The notes under the pieces are model-generated. The model searched no databases, was not told where the DNA came from, and saw only the letters and a list, made by a program, of their open reading frames with translations. From Denitromonas iodatirespirans (lineage in GTDB: Bacteria; Pseudomonadota; Gammaproteobacteria; Burkholderiales; Rhodocyclaceae): DNA of 64,000 nt. The DNA is taken from positions 85,000-148,999 of the forward strand of contig NZ_JAEKFT010000011.1 of NCBI RefSeq assembly GCF_018524365.1, in the 5' to 3' direction. Positions 1 to 8,934 of the stretch are shown here, piece after piece. Both the position numbers and the translations under genes were made by a program. Positions within the stretch are counted from its first letter, which is position 1; each line of letters begins with the position of its first letter.

Positions 1-95
1 CGGCCACCACCGTCCGCATCCGATACACTGGCCCCCCTGCAACACAGCGCTCGCCCACCTCAAACCATGCCGACCGACACCTCCGCCACCCCACG

Positions 96-767
96 ATGAA
101 CGACATTTCCACCGACGGCCTGCGCGCCGTGGTCTTCGACATGGATGGCCTGCTGCTCGACAGCGAGCGCATCGCCTATGCCATCGGCCGTCAGGTCAGC
201 CTCGACCTGGGCATTCCGTGGACCCACGAAGTGGCGATGCAGATGATTGGCCTCAACTCGCGCGAGCACGAAACCCTGCTCAAGGGCGCCTTCGGCGAGG
301 ACTACCCGCTCGAGGCCCACCGCGCCGAGTTCGGGAAGCGCTACGAGGCGGTGATCGCCGCCGGAACGATCCCGCTCAAGCCCGGCGTCACCGAGCTGTT
401 CGACGCGCTCGATGCCGCCGGCCTGCCGCGCGCCGTGGCCACGTCGACCCGGCGCAGCCGCGCCCTGCCCAAGCTCGACGCGGTCGGCCTGCTGGCGCGG
501 GTGCAGGTGGTGGTGGCCGGCGACGAGGTGGCGCGCGGCAAGCCGGCGCCGGATATCTTCCTGGCCGCCGCCGAGCGGCTCGGCCAGGCGCCGGCGCACT
601 GCCTGGCGCTGGAAGACTCCAACGCCGGCGTGCGCGCCGCCCGCGATGCCGGCATGCACGTGGTGATGGTGCCCGACCTGCTGGCGCCGGCCGAGGACAT
701 CCGCGACGGCGGCATCCTGGTGGTCGACAGCCTGCTTGACATCGCCACCCGGTTCACGCGCCAATAA
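96..767 (+). CDS. HAD-superfamily hydrolase (beta-phosphoglucomutase-like)
   Basis: A 223-residue cytosolic phosphatase or phosphomutase of HAD subfamily IA. Motif I is visible as FDMDG (residues 14-18), where Asp15 is the expected nucleophile and Asp17 the acid/base. A helical cap follows at about residues 20-85. Motif II is the TSTRRS region near residue 115, and motif III/IV is the KPAPDIFL ... LEDSNAG block near residues 150-175. This arrangement matches the GS1/YcjU/beta-phosphoglucomutase group, which act on sugar phosphates or nucleotide monophosphates; the substrate cannot be read from the sequence. ATG 96 was chosen because it precedes the fold directly. It is followed after 30 bp by a GST gene in the same direction, so co-transcription is possible. 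Confidence 0.85.
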   Translation: MNDISTDGLRAVVFDMDGLLLDSERIAYAIGRQVSLDLGIPWTHEVAMQMIGLNSREHETLLKGAFGEDYPLEAHRAEFGKRYEAVIAAGTIPLKPGVTELFDALDAAGLPRAVATSTRRSRALPKLDAVGLLARVQVVVAGDEVARGKPAPDIFLAAAERLGQAPAHCLALEDSNAGVRAARDAGMHVVMVPDLLAPAEDIRDGGILVVDSLLDIATRFTRQ

Positions 768-797
768 ACGCCCGTTTGATTTGCCTCATTGCTCGCC

Positions 798-1406
798 ATG
801 AAACTGATCGGCATGCTCGACTCCCCTTTTGTGCGCCGCACCGTGGTGTCCGCGCACCTGATGCATCTGGCGCTGGATCACGAGCAGATCTCCGTCTTCC
901 GCCAGTTCGACCAGTTCCGCGCGCTCAACCCCTTGGTCAAGGCGCCGACCCTGGTCTTCGACGACGGCACCGTGATGGTCGAAAGTCAGATCATCCTGCA
1001 GTACCTGGAAACCCTCGCCGCCCCCAAAGACCGGCTGACGCCGGCCGACCCCGCCGCGCGCCAACGCTGCCTGCGCCTGACCAGTGTGGCCCTGGCCGCC
1101 TGTGACCGCTCGGTGCAGCGCTACTACGAAACCAGCGTGCGCCCCGAGGTCCACCGCTGGCTCGACTGGACCGGTCGCGTCACCGAGCAACTGCTCGCCA
1201 GCTACGACATGCTCGAAGCGGAACTTGGCGCAAGCCCCTGGCTGTGCGGCAACGAGATCACCCAGGCCGACGTCACCACGGCGGTGGCCTGGCGCTTTAC
1301 CCAGACCAAGCTGCCCGGCATCGTCGATCCGGCCCACTATCCTCGACTGGCCGCCCTTTCGGCCAAGGCCGAGGCCCTGCCGGCCTTCCAGGCCGCCGAC
1401 TACTGA
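798..1406 (+). CDS. Glutathione S-transferase family protein
   Basis: About 202 residues with the GST layout. An N-terminal thioredoxin-like domain begins [14 protein letters not shown] and carries the SPF turn, the APTLVFDDG cis-proline region and the ESQII glutathione-contact motif. An all-helical C-terminal domain ends with the conserved [10 protein letters not shown]-capping box. The family conjugates or exchanges glutathione on electrophiles in the cytosol; the substrate is unknown. A TTG lies three codons upstream of the ATG at 798, but the ATG is preferred because the first beta strand starts there. The stop is 10 bp before ruvA, so the two genes may share a message. Confidence 0.85.
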   Translation: MKLIGMLDSPFVRRTVVSAHLMHLALDHEQISVFRQFDQFRALNPLVKAPTLVFDDGTVMVESQIILQYLETLAAPKDRLTPADPAARQRCLRLTSVALAACDRSVQRYYETSVRPEVHRWLDWTGRVTEQLLASYDMLEAELGASPWLCGNEITQADVTTAVAWRFTQTKLPGIVDPAHYPRLAALSAKAEALPAFQAADY

Positions 1407-1416
1407 GCGCGACTTC

Positions 1417-2016
1417 ATGATCGGACGCCTGCGTGGCACCCTGCTGGAAAAGAATCCGCCGCAAATCCTCGTCGATGTGAGCGGCGTCGGCTACGAAGTC
1501 GATGTGCCGATGAGCACCTTCTACCACCTGCCCGCCACCGGCCAGGCGGTGAGCCTGCATACCCACCTCGCAGTGCGCGAAGACGGCCATTTCCTCTACG
1601 GCTTCGGCAGCGAGGAAGAACGCGCCGTTTTCCGCCAGCTGATCAAGGTCTCCGGCATCGGCGCGCGCACTGCGCTGGCGGTGCTCTCCGGCCTGTCGGT
1701 CGGCGATCTGGCCCAGGCCATCGCCCTGCAGGAAGCCGGCCGGCTGGTGAAGATCCCCGGCATCGGCAAGAAAACCGCCGAGCGCCTGCTGCTCGAACTC
1801 AAGGACAAGCTCGGCAAGGCCCTGCCCACCGTCGCCGCCGGCCTCGCGCCGAGCGACACGGCCGCCGCCCCCGATGCGCGCAGCGACATCCTCAACGCGC
1901 TGATGGCCCTCGGCTACAACGAGAAGGAAGCGCTCGGCGCCATGAAAGGCCTAGCCGACGACGCCGGCGTGTCCGACGGCATCCGCCAGGCGCTCAAGCT
2001 GCTCGCCAAGCCCTGA
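1417..2016 (+). CDS. ruvA: Holliday junction branch migration protein RuvA
   Basis: A 199-residue protein beginning [12 protein letters not shown]. RuvA binds four-way DNA junctions as a tetramer and loads the RuvB helicase. Domain I is the OB fold (residues 1-63, with the DVSGVGYEV strand). Domain II holds two helix-hairpin-helix motifs: [10 protein letters not shown] near residue 72 and [12 protein letters not shown] near residue 107. After a flexible linker, domain III ([17 protein letters not shown], from about residue 150) contacts RuvB. Length is typical for the family. The TGA stop shares its A with the ATG of the next gene. ruvB lies 1.2 kb downstream and ruvC is about 22 kb away, so the usual ruvCAB cluster is broken up here. 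Confidence 0.97.
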   Translation: MIGRLRGTLLEKNPPQILVDVSGVGYEVDVPMSTFYHLPATGQAVSLHTHLAVREDGHFLYGFGSEEERAVFRQLIKVSGIGARTALAVLSGLSVGDLAQAIALQEAGRLVKIPGIGKKTAERLLLELKDKLGKALPTVAAGLAPSDTAAAPDARSDILNALMALGYNEKEALGAMKGLADDAGVSDGIRQALKLLAKP

Positions 2017-2531
2017 TGCGCACCACCGCATCGTCGCCACCGCGACAGGGCTTCCTGCGCAACATCCGGGTCGGCCCGCGCCTGTTCAAGTGGGGCATCA
2101 ACTTGTGGCCGCCATTCCTCGGCGCCGGCATCCGCGTGCAGCACATCGCGCCCGATTTCAGCGAGATCGTGGTCGCCCTGAAGATGGGCCTGTTCAACCG
2201 CAATTACGTCGGCACCCACTTCGGCGGCTCGCTGTTCTCGATGACCGATCCGTTCTACATGCTGATGCTGATGCACCGCCTGGGCAGAGGCTACGTGGTG
2301 TGGGATCGCGCGGCGAAGATCGACTTCCTGCACCCGGCCAAGGGCACGGTGACGGTCCGCTTCGTGCTCGACGACGCCAGGCTCGCCGCCGTGCGCGAGG
2401 CCACCGCCGACGGCGAGAAGCATCTGCCGGTGTTCACCGTCGAGGTCGTCGATGCCGACGGCGAGGTGTGCGCGCGGGTGGAGAAGACGGTCTATGTCCG
2501 CAAGGCGGCGCCGCGACCGGAAGTCGCCTAG
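2016..2531 (+). CDS. DUF4442 hotdog-fold protein (thioesterase-like)
   Basis: 171 residues, translationally coupled to ruvA through a one-base stop/start overlap. The sequence has the DUF4442 pattern: an N-terminal helix (FKWGINLWPPFLGAGI), then HIAPDFSEIVVALK, then the helix-leading motif NYVGTHFGGSLFSMTDPFY. That motif corresponds to the acyl-CoA-facing helix of hotdog thioesterases. The final strands end KTVYVRK. The family is related to YiiD-type thioesterases, but no catalytic acid stands out and no substrate is known. Its position between ruvA and ruvB is probably neighbourhood rather than function. Confidence 0.8.
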   Translation: MRTTASSPPRQGFLRNIRVGPRLFKWGINLWPPFLGAGIRVQHIAPDFSEIVVALKMGLFNRNYVGTHFGGSLFSMTDPFYMLMLMHRLGRGYVVWDRAAKIDFLHPAKGTVTVRFVLDDARLAAVREATADGEKHLPVFTVEVVDADGEVCARVEKTVYVRKAAPRPEVA

Positions 2532-2585
2532 CATCGCGCCGGCGCTGACGACACCCTCCCCGCCAACGCCCCCCCTGGATACCCC

Positions 2586-3083
2586 ATGAAGATCAGAGAT
2601 GCCACCCATGACGACCTGGCCACGCTGGCCATGTTGGTCAGCGAATCCAATAAGGATGTCGCGGCCAGATTCGGGCTGCATGCGGGCAACTGCCCGAAGC
2701 ACCCCTCGTTTTGCACCGACGCATGGATCGCGGCCGATCTCGCACGCGGCGAGCGGTATTACATTCTCGAAGCGGATGGGCGGCCGCTCGGATGCGTCGC
2801 CTTTGAACGCCCGCGCCCCGACCTGGCCTACCTCAACCGGCTGTCGGTCCTGCCGGCGTATCGCCGCGCCGGCGCCGGCGCACGCCTGGTCGATCACATC
2901 ATCCGCCTGGCGCGCGACGCCGGTATCCGCACCATCAGCATCGGCGTCATCGGCGAACACCTCGAACTCCAAGCCTGGTATGCCCGGCTCGGCTTCCAGC
3001 CCGGCGACATCCAGCACTTCCCGCACCTGCCATTTTCGGTGCGCTACATGTCCTACACCGTAACGACCAGCTCGACGCTTTGA
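2586..3083 (+). CDS. GNAT family N-acetyltransferase
   Basis: 165 residues with the GNAT fold. Motif A, the pyrophosphate-binding loop, is seen at LNRLSVLPAYRRAGAGARLVDHI (near residues 80-102; Q/RxxGxG/A form R-R-A-G-A-G). Motif B is AWYARLGFQPGD near residue 130. Such enzymes transfer an acyl group from acyl-CoA to an amine on a small molecule or protein; nothing here identifies the acceptor. It lies 55 bp after the DUF4442 gene and 87 bp before ruvB, in the same direction as both. Confidence 0.8.
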   Translation: MKIRDATHDDLATLAMLVSESNKDVAARFGLHAGNCPKHPSFCTDAWIAADLARGERYYILEADGRPLGCVAFERPRPDLAYLNRLSVLPAYRRAGAGARLVDHIIRLARDAGIRTISIGVIGEHLELQAWYARLGFQPGDIQHFPHLPFSVRYMSYTVTTSSTL

Positions 3084-3169
3084 CGCCAGGCCCGCGGACG
3101 GCACGAATCGTGCCCCCGCGTCCGACGCCAACGGGATGCAGCGGCACACCGATCAGTTAAACTTCCGCC

Positions 3170-4222
<1,053 letters not shown>

Positions 4223-4225
4223 GCG

Positions 4226-4876
4226 ATGCCCGACGTCACCGTCCCCCTGCTCTTCGGCAGCGCCGTGGCCGCCCTGCTCGGCGTGATCGTCTGGCGCAAG
4301 AGCGTGGCCCAGGGGCGCGACCAGTTCATCGCCGACTACGACTTCCAGCGCCTGCTCGACAAGCGCCTCGCCGCCCGGCGCCCCGAGCTCGATGCCGCGC
4401 AGCGGAGCGACGTTTTCGCCGGCCTGCGCGACTGGTTCCAGATCAACCGCAAAGCCGGCCGACGCAAGCTGTCGATGCCGTCGCAAGCGGTGGACGACGC
4501 CTGGCACGAGTTCATCCTGTTCACCCGCAATTACCAGGCCTTCTGCCGCCAGGGCCTGGGCCGCTTCCTGCACCATGTGCCGGCCGAAGCCATGGATTCG
4601 CCAACCCAGGCACAACGCGGCCTGCGGCGCGTCTGGCGGCTGGCCTGCGGCCACGAGGGCATCGACCCGAAGTTGCCCACCCGCCTGCCGCGCCTGTTTG
4701 CCATCGACGCGGCGCTAGGCTTGAGCGACGGCTTCCGCTACCAGCTCGACTGCATGAAGGCCGGCGCGGCCGGGAGCGGCGCATATTGTGCCGGACACAT
4801 CGGTTGCGGCGGCGGGTGCAGCGGCTGTGGCGGCGATTCGGACGGCGGATGCGGCAGCGGCTGCGGCGGCGATTGA
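4226..4876 (+). CDS. Glycine-rich domain protein with Gly/Cys C-terminal tail
   Basis: 216 residues. An N-terminal membrane segment (residues about 5-22, VPLLFGSAVAALLGVIVW) is followed by a soluble domain containing VDDAWHEFILFTRNY near residue 90. That D-x-x-W-H-x-F/L-I pattern is the signature of GRDP-like domains annotated as glycine-rich domain-containing protein. The last 30 or so residues are almost only Gly, Cys, Ser and Asp, with eight cysteines in CGGGC/CSGC/CGSGC spacing. Function is unknown; the tail could bind a metal or be oxidised, which is inference. A second unrelated protein at 8476-8805 has a similar tail. It follows ruvB by 3 bp. Confidence 0.7.
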   Translation: MPDVTVPLLFGSAVAALLGVIVWRKSVAQGRDQFIADYDFQRLLDKRLAARRPELDAAQRSDVFAGLRDWFQINRKAGRRKLSMPSQAVDDAWHEFILFTRNYQAFCRQGLGRFLHHVPAEAMDSPTQAQRGLRRVWRLACGHEGIDPKLPTRLPRLFAIDAALGLSDGFRYQLDCMKAGAAGSGAYCAGHIGCGGGCSGCGGDSDGGCGSGCGGD

Positions 4877-4898
4877 CACTCACAACGAGGACACACAC

Positions 4899-5558
4899 AT
4901 GCAGCAGATCCTGGTTTACGGCGATTCCTTGTCCTGGGGCATCATCCCCGGCACCCGGCAGCGGCACCCATTTCCGGTGCGCTGGCCGGGCCGGTTGGAG
5001 ATCGCGCTGCGCGAGGCCGGCCATGACGTGCGCCTCATCGAGGACTGCCTCAACGGCCGGCGCACGGTGTGGGACGACCCCTTCAAGGCCGGCCGCAAGG
5101 GTATTGATGGGCTGGCCCAGCGCATCGAGGTGAACAGCCCGCTCGACCTCGTCATCCTGATGCTCGGCAACAACGACTTCCAGTCGATGCATCCGCTCAA
5201 GGCCTGGCATTCGGCCCAGGGCGTCGCCGCGATTGTCGACACCATCCGCAAGGCGCCGATCGAACCGGAGATGCCGGTACCGCCGATCCTCATCGTCGCG
5301 CCGCCGCCGATCGGTATCCCGGCCGGCACCATGGCCGAAAAATTCCGCGACGGCGACGTCAAGTGCACCGGGCTCTCCCAGGCGCTGGCACAGGTCGCCC
5401 ACGACACCGGCTGCGCCTTTTTCGACGCCGCCCGCGTCATCCACAGCAGCGCGACCGACGGCGTGCATCTGGACGCCCATGCGCATGAGCAGCTCGGCGA
5501 TGCGCTGGTCGAGCCGGTGCTCGCCGCCCTCGCCGCAGGAGACCGCGCCGCGTCATGA
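4899..5558 (+). CDS. SGNH/GDSL-family hydrolase (arylesterase-like), cytoplasmic
   Basis: 219 residues. Block I is VYGDSLSWG (catalytic Ser10 in GDSL), block III is LMLGNNDF (GxND), and block V is DGVHLDAHAH with the catalytic Asp/His pair near residue 195. A Gly oxyanion residue lies between. These enzymes hydrolyse esters or acyl chains. No signal peptide is present, unlike the related protein at 31824-32606. ATG 4899 follows an AACGAGGA ribosome binding site. The next gene overlaps by 4 bp (ATGA), implying translational coupling. Confidence 0.85.
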   Translation: MQQILVYGDSLSWGIIPGTRQRHPFPVRWPGRLEIALREAGHDVRLIEDCLNGRRTVWDDPFKAGRKGIDGLAQRIEVNSPLDLVILMLGNNDFQSMHPLKAWHSAQGVAAIVDTIRKAPIEPEMPVPPILIVAPPPIGIPAGTMAEKFRDGDVKCTGLSQALAQVAHDTGCAFFDAARVIHSSATDGVHLDAHAHEQLGDALVEPVLAALAAGDRAAS

Positions 5559-5914
5559 TGCGCACGCTGTCGCTGTTTGCGGTCATGCTCTGCGGCATGG
5601 CCGGCCTCTGGCTGCTGATGCGCGGCGAGTTCTATCTGCCCAACCGCTTCAACCTGGCCCTGGCCACGCACTTCAGCGGGCTCTCCGCCCGCCTGCTGGC
5701 CGGCGCGCTGCTGTGCCTGTGCGCGGCCGGCATCAGTTTCATGCAACGCATGGCCCGGGGGATGCCGGCCGGCGCAGACCGCGCCTGGCACATCCGGCAC
5801 TTCGTGCTCATTGCCTTGAGCATCGCCCTGTTCACTGCGGCCTTCATCAACGCCGAGGTCGGGCTGAATCCCGACTACCGCGCCCCCGCGCGCAGCGCCG
5901 CGCAAACCCATTGA
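5555..5914 (+). CDS. Small inner-membrane protein, unrecognised
   Basis: 119 residues with three predicted membrane spans: about residues 5-22, 43-63 and 82-101. The start overlaps the hydrolase stop by 4 bp. No family was recognised and no catalytic motif is visible. Codon use matches the neighbours (strong GC3), so the frame looks genuinely coded. Its stop codon sits against the left inverted repeat of the element at 5914-6070, so that element may have landed at the gene end. Confidence 0.6.
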   Translation: MMRTLSLFAVMLCGMAGLWLLMRGEFYLPNRFNLALATHFSGLSARLLAGALLCLCAAGISFMQRMARGMPAGADRAWHIRHFVLIALSIALFTAAFINAEVGLNPDYRAPARSAAQTH

Positions 5915-6070
5915 GAACGTGTGAAGGAATCGTCGCGAGCAGTGCCGAGTGCAAGGCCGCACTTGGCAATTACGCGAGCGAACGACGAGACATATCAATG
6001 AGATCGGCGAGGCGTGAGCGAGTGAACAACGTGGCAATCGGGGCGCGCAGTCGATTGATTCACACGTTCT
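5914..6070. repeat. 157-bp element with 12-bp terminal inverted repeats
   Basis: The ends AGAACGTGTGAA (5914-5925) and TTCACACGTTCT (6059-6070) are perfect inverted complements. An internal hairpin, TGCCGAGTGC / GCACTTGGCA, lies near 5945-5970. No open frame of note. The structure suggests a small non-autonomous mobile element or a dispersed intergenic repeat; a clear target duplication was not found. The left end overlaps the preceding stop codon. Confidence 0.6.
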
Positions 6071-6120
6071 GAGTCGGCGGCTCGGCCGGCCACACAGCGC
6101 CGTTCGTCATTTCTTGAAAT

Positions 6121-6154
6121 TTAAACATTGACCGACCGGTCGGTTAATGTTTAA
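6121..6154. promoter_or_regulatory. 34-bp near-perfect palindrome, TetR-type operator
   Basis: The core ACCGACCGGTCGGT is flanked by symmetric TTAAACATT and AATGTTTAA arms. Only one base pair of the 34-bp dyad is mismatched (positions 10 and 25 of the site). ACCGACCGGTCGGT is the form recognised by several TetR-family repressors. It lies 110 bp upstream of the di-iron gene, so it most likely controls the two-gene unit 6265-8407. No tetR gene is adjacent; the one at 43654 faces a different palindrome. Confidence 0.75.
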
Positions 6155-6264
6155 CCTCTTGACCTGCATCAAGAAGCCGATTCCGCCGCCGCGCGCATGA
6201 CGCTGGCTGGCAGCTACTGGACGCCGTCTGCGACGACGCCCGCATCGTCAGGAGGAGACAGTCA

Positions 6265-7287
6265 ATGCACAAGGAAAAAATCGCCCACACCATGGCGCTG
6301 CCGCCGGTCACCGAGCAGCCCAATGTGTTCCCGCTGTCATGGAACGCGCACACCGCCAAGATGGAAGAAGTCTGGGACGCCGCCCAGCGCGAGAACTGGG
6401 ATCCCAAGCAGCTGGCCTGGGACACTTTCGATGTCGAGAGCTACAGCTGGGAGGAGCGCGAAGCCATCGCCTACTGGTGGACCCTGCTGTCCTGTTTCGA
6501 CGCATCGGCGCCCCCGGTCTTTGCCGAGGCGCTGATCAAGTGCTACGAAGACCATGAAGAAGACCCGGTGCGCCGCTGCTTCTTCTCGGTGACGCGCGAC
6601 GAGCAGAACCACGAGCAGATGTGCGGCCTGGCCATCACCCGTCTGCTGGAGCATCCGGATCCGCTCACCTACACGCCGAAAACCGCGCTGGGCAAGAAGC
6701 TGCAGAGAAACGCCCACTGGCTGTACTTCAACGGCGGGCGCTACTGGACGGGCTACAAGAAGGCGGTGCCCAAGTACAGCCTGGCCGTGCTGTTCAGCTC
6801 CTTCCTGATGGGCGAGATCGCCGCCGCCACCATCTTCAAGCAGATGCATGACAACACCCGCGAACTGGTGTTCAAGGAAGCCTTCCGCAACATCGGCCGC
6901 GACGAGGGCCGCCACATGGCCATCTGCATGGCGCTGATGGAGCGCGACTATCCGAAGCTGCCGGCGGAGGATCGCGCCATCGTCACCAAGCAGATCCGCG
7001 CCGGCTACCTCTTCCTCTCGGCCGTGCTGTTCGAGCCGCCGATGGAATTCTGGGATCTGCCCGCCGATTTCATCGAGGTGCAGCGCGAGGCCGAGGAAGT
7101 CGCCCGCGGCGCGGGCTTCGGCATTCCCACCTACGAGGCCAAGAAAGAGAACTGGAAGAACGCCATGCTCAACCTGAAGGGCGTGCTCGACCGCTACGAC
7201 ATCCCCTTCCCGGCGATTCCGGAAGTGGGCATTTCGGGCCAGGAGATCTCCCAGGTCGACATGGACGACATCATCCCGGTGTTCTGA
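6265..7287 (+). CDS. Ferritin-like di-iron protein, putative oxygenase component
   Basis: 340 residues, helical, with the six ligands expected for a carboxylate-bridged di-iron site: Glu88 (FAEAL), Glu113 and His116 (RDEQNHEQ), Glu184 (LMGEIA), Glu214 and His217 (RDEGRHMA). This E/ExxH/E/ExxH order is shared by RNR R2, bacterial multicomponent monooxygenases, AurF-type N-oxygenases and acyl-ACP desaturases. It is shorter than monooxygenase alpha subunits and has no R2 tyrosine pattern that I can assign. The next gene encodes a flavin/2Fe-2S reductase that could supply electrons, so the pair looks like a two-component oxygenase or desaturase. Substrate unknown. The upstream palindrome suggests inducible control. 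A GGAGGAGA ribosome binding site precedes ATG 6265. Confidence 0.75.
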   Translation: MHKEKIAHTMALPPVTEQPNVFPLSWNAHTAKMEEVWDAAQRENWDPKQLAWDTFDVESYSWEEREAIAYWWTLLSCFDASAPPVFAEALIKCYEDHEEDPVRRCFFSVTRDEQNHEQMCGLAITRLLEHPDPLTYTPKTALGKKLQRNAHWLYFNGGRYWTGYKKAVPKYSLAVLFSSFLMGEIAAATIFKQMHDNTRELVFKEAFRNIGRDEGRHMAICMALMERDYPKLPAEDRAIVTKQIRAGYLFLSAVLFEPPMEFWDLPADFIEVQREAEEVARGAGFGIPTYEAKKENWKNAMLNLKGVLDRYDIPFPAIPEVGISGQEISQVDMDDIIPVF

Positions 7288-7357
7288 GCGCCGTCTGGCC
7301 ACCGACGGGTCGTCGCGCAGGCGGCGACCCGCTCACGCTTCAACAGGAGACCCCACC

Positions 7358-8407
7358 ATGAGTCGAATCCGCCTGCATCCCTCCGGCCGGGAAGTGGCGT
7401 GTGCCGCCGGCGACACCGTGCTCGGCGCCCTCGAAAAGGCCGGCTACGCGTTGCCCAACAACTGCCGCGCCGGCGCCTGCGGCGAATGCAAGGTCAAGGT
7501 CGTGTCGGGCAACTTCGACCAAGGCATGGTGCTCGACATGGCACTGTCGCAGGACGAACGCAAACAGGGCTTCGGCCTGATGTGCATGGCCAAGCCGCTG
7601 TCCGAGGAACTGGTCATCGAGTGGGGCACCGAAGACGCGAAGCCCAAGCTGTTTCCGCCGCGCGAGAACCAACGCTTCGTCGTCACCGACCGCATTCCGC
7701 GCACGCCGCGCATCGTCGAGTTGCGCCTGCGCCCGGTCGGCCCGCCGATGCGCTTCTGGCCCGGTCAGTATGTGACCCTCGGCAGCGAACGCGACGGCGC
7801 GCCGCCGCGCTGCTACTCGATCGCCAACGCCCCGCGCCCCGACGGCGAGATCGTGCTGCAGGTGAGCCGCGTGGACGACGGCCAGACCAGCCTGTGGGTG
7901 CATGACAAACTCGCCATCGGCGACGTGGTCAAGGTCTCGGGCGCCTACGGCACCTTCATCGGCGACCCGGCCGTGGAATCGCCGGTGCTGTGCCTGGCCG
8001 CCGGCTCGGGCCTGGCGCCGATCCTGTCGCTGACCGAGGCGGCGCTGCGTCGCGGCTACCGCAAGCCGGTGGACCTCGTGTTCTCCGCCCGCGAGCGCGC
8101 CGACCTCTACGACGGCGGCCTGATGACGTACTGGGAAACCAAGCACCGCAACTTCACCTACCGCCCGACGCTGACCCGCGAGACCTGCGAGGGCATGCTG
8201 CATGGGCGGATCCCGCAGATACTCGCCAAGCAGTTCCCGGATCTGTCCAAACACAGCGTCTTCATCGCCGGCAGCCCCGATTTCGTCGCCGACTGCGTGG
8301 CCGCCGCGCGGGCGCTCGGCGCCACCGACGACATGATCCACACCGAAGGCTACTTCGGTCAGGCCCAGCCGCAGACGGCGCCGCAAAGCCATCTGACGCC
8401 CTACTGA
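7358..8407 (+). CDS. NAD(P)H reductase with plant-type 2Fe-2S and FAD domains
   Basis: 349 residues in three domains. An N-terminal plant-type ferredoxin has cluster cysteines 36, 41, 44 and 76 (CX4CX2C...C). An FAD domain carries the RCYSIAN motif (RxYS form, near residue 148). An NAD(P) domain has CLAAGSGLAPILSL near residue 210 and a terminal TEGYF. This is the layout of phenol hydroxylase or CDP-6-deoxyglucoseen reductase-type electron donors. It passes electrons from NAD(P)H through FAD and 2Fe-2S to an oxygenase. The obvious partner is the di-iron protein 70 bp upstream. A rho-independent terminator follows at once, closing the two-gene unit. Confidence 0.9.
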   Translation: MSRIRLHPSGREVACAAGDTVLGALEKAGYALPNNCRAGACGECKVKVVSGNFDQGMVLDMALSQDERKQGFGLMCMAKPLSEELVIEWGTEDAKPKLFPPRENQRFVVTDRIPRTPRIVELRLRPVGPPMRFWPGQYVTLGSERDGAPPRCYSIANAPRPDGEIVLQVSRVDDGQTSLWVHDKLAIGDVVKVSGAYGTFIGDPAVESPVLCLAAGSGLAPILSLTEAALRRGYRKPVDLVFSARERADLYDGGLMTYWETKHRNFTYRPTLTRETCEGMLHGRIPQILAKQFPDLSKHSVFIAGSPDFVADCVAAARALGATDDMIHTEGYFGQAQPQTAPQSHLTPY

Positions 8408-8426
8408 GCCGACCCGGCGGTCAACG

Positions 8427-8457
8427 AAAAAGCGCGCCTCGAAGGGCGCGCTTTTTT
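8427..8457 (+). terminator. Rho-independent terminator after the reductase gene
   Basis: AAAGCGCGCC and GGCGCGCTTT form a 10-bp stem around a short TCGAAG loop, followed by a run of seven T. It closes the 6265-8407 unit; the A-rich upstream arm means it can also stop the minus-strand DUF2249 transcript coming from the other side. Confidence 0.92.
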
Positions 8458-8475
8458 TGACACGGCAGCTCGGAA

Positions 8476-8805
8476 TCAGCCGCCCGAGCAACCGCAGCCA
8501 CCCCCGCCGCCGCCGCAACCGCCGCCCTGGCCGGGCGCCGATTCGGCCGGCGCATCGTTCTGCGCGCCGAGCTGGATGGTGAAGTCGATGACGATCTCGC
8601 CGGCCTCACGGGTCACATAGTTGATGCCGACCTGGTTGCCGTAGCGCTGCTGGATCTGGCCCAGCAGGGGCAGCGGGTCGTGGTCGTTCACAAAGCGCAT
8701 GGTCTCGCCATCGGCGAGGGACTCGAGCGCACCGAAGATCGACGCATGGCGGAAGCGCTTGGCCACGCCGCGGGCGTCGAACGGATAGACGTTGCTTGGG
8801 TTCAT
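8476..8805 (-). CDS. DUF2249 domain protein with Gly/Cys tail
   Basis: 109 residues. The DUF2249 core runs from the N terminus (FDARGVAKRFRHASIFGALESLADGETMRFVNDHDPLPLLGQIQQRYG) and is typical of small proteins next to respiratory or nitric-oxide genes; the exact role is not established. The C-terminal 20 residues are Gly/Cys only (QGGGCGG...GCGCSGG, four Cys), echoing the tail of the 4226-4876 protein. An upstream in-frame ATG exists, but ATG 8805 has a GAGAGAGA site at suitable spacing and begins the recognisable domain. Confidence 0.75.
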   Translation of the reverse strand: MNPSNVYPFDARGVAKRFRHASIFGALESLADGETMRFVNDHDPLPLLGQIQQRYGNQVGINYVTREAGEIVIDFTIQLGAQNDAPAESAPGQGGGCGGGGGGCGCSGG

Positions 8806-8934
8806 GTCCGATTCTCTCTCAGGGGTTTGCCGGACGGCCGGCACCTATCGCCGACCGCGTCCGCCGATCATCCGCACTTGCGGTGCCCAACACCTTGAGA
8901 TAACGCAAATTTCCGTCGCACCGGCGCCGTGGTT

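Noticed and set aside
1..99. Frame open from the window edge, ending in TGA that overlaps the HAD start
   Set aside because: Codon third positions lack the strong GC3 bias seen in real genes here and the residues are low-complexity. It could be the tail of an upstream gene but cannot be supported from 99 bp.
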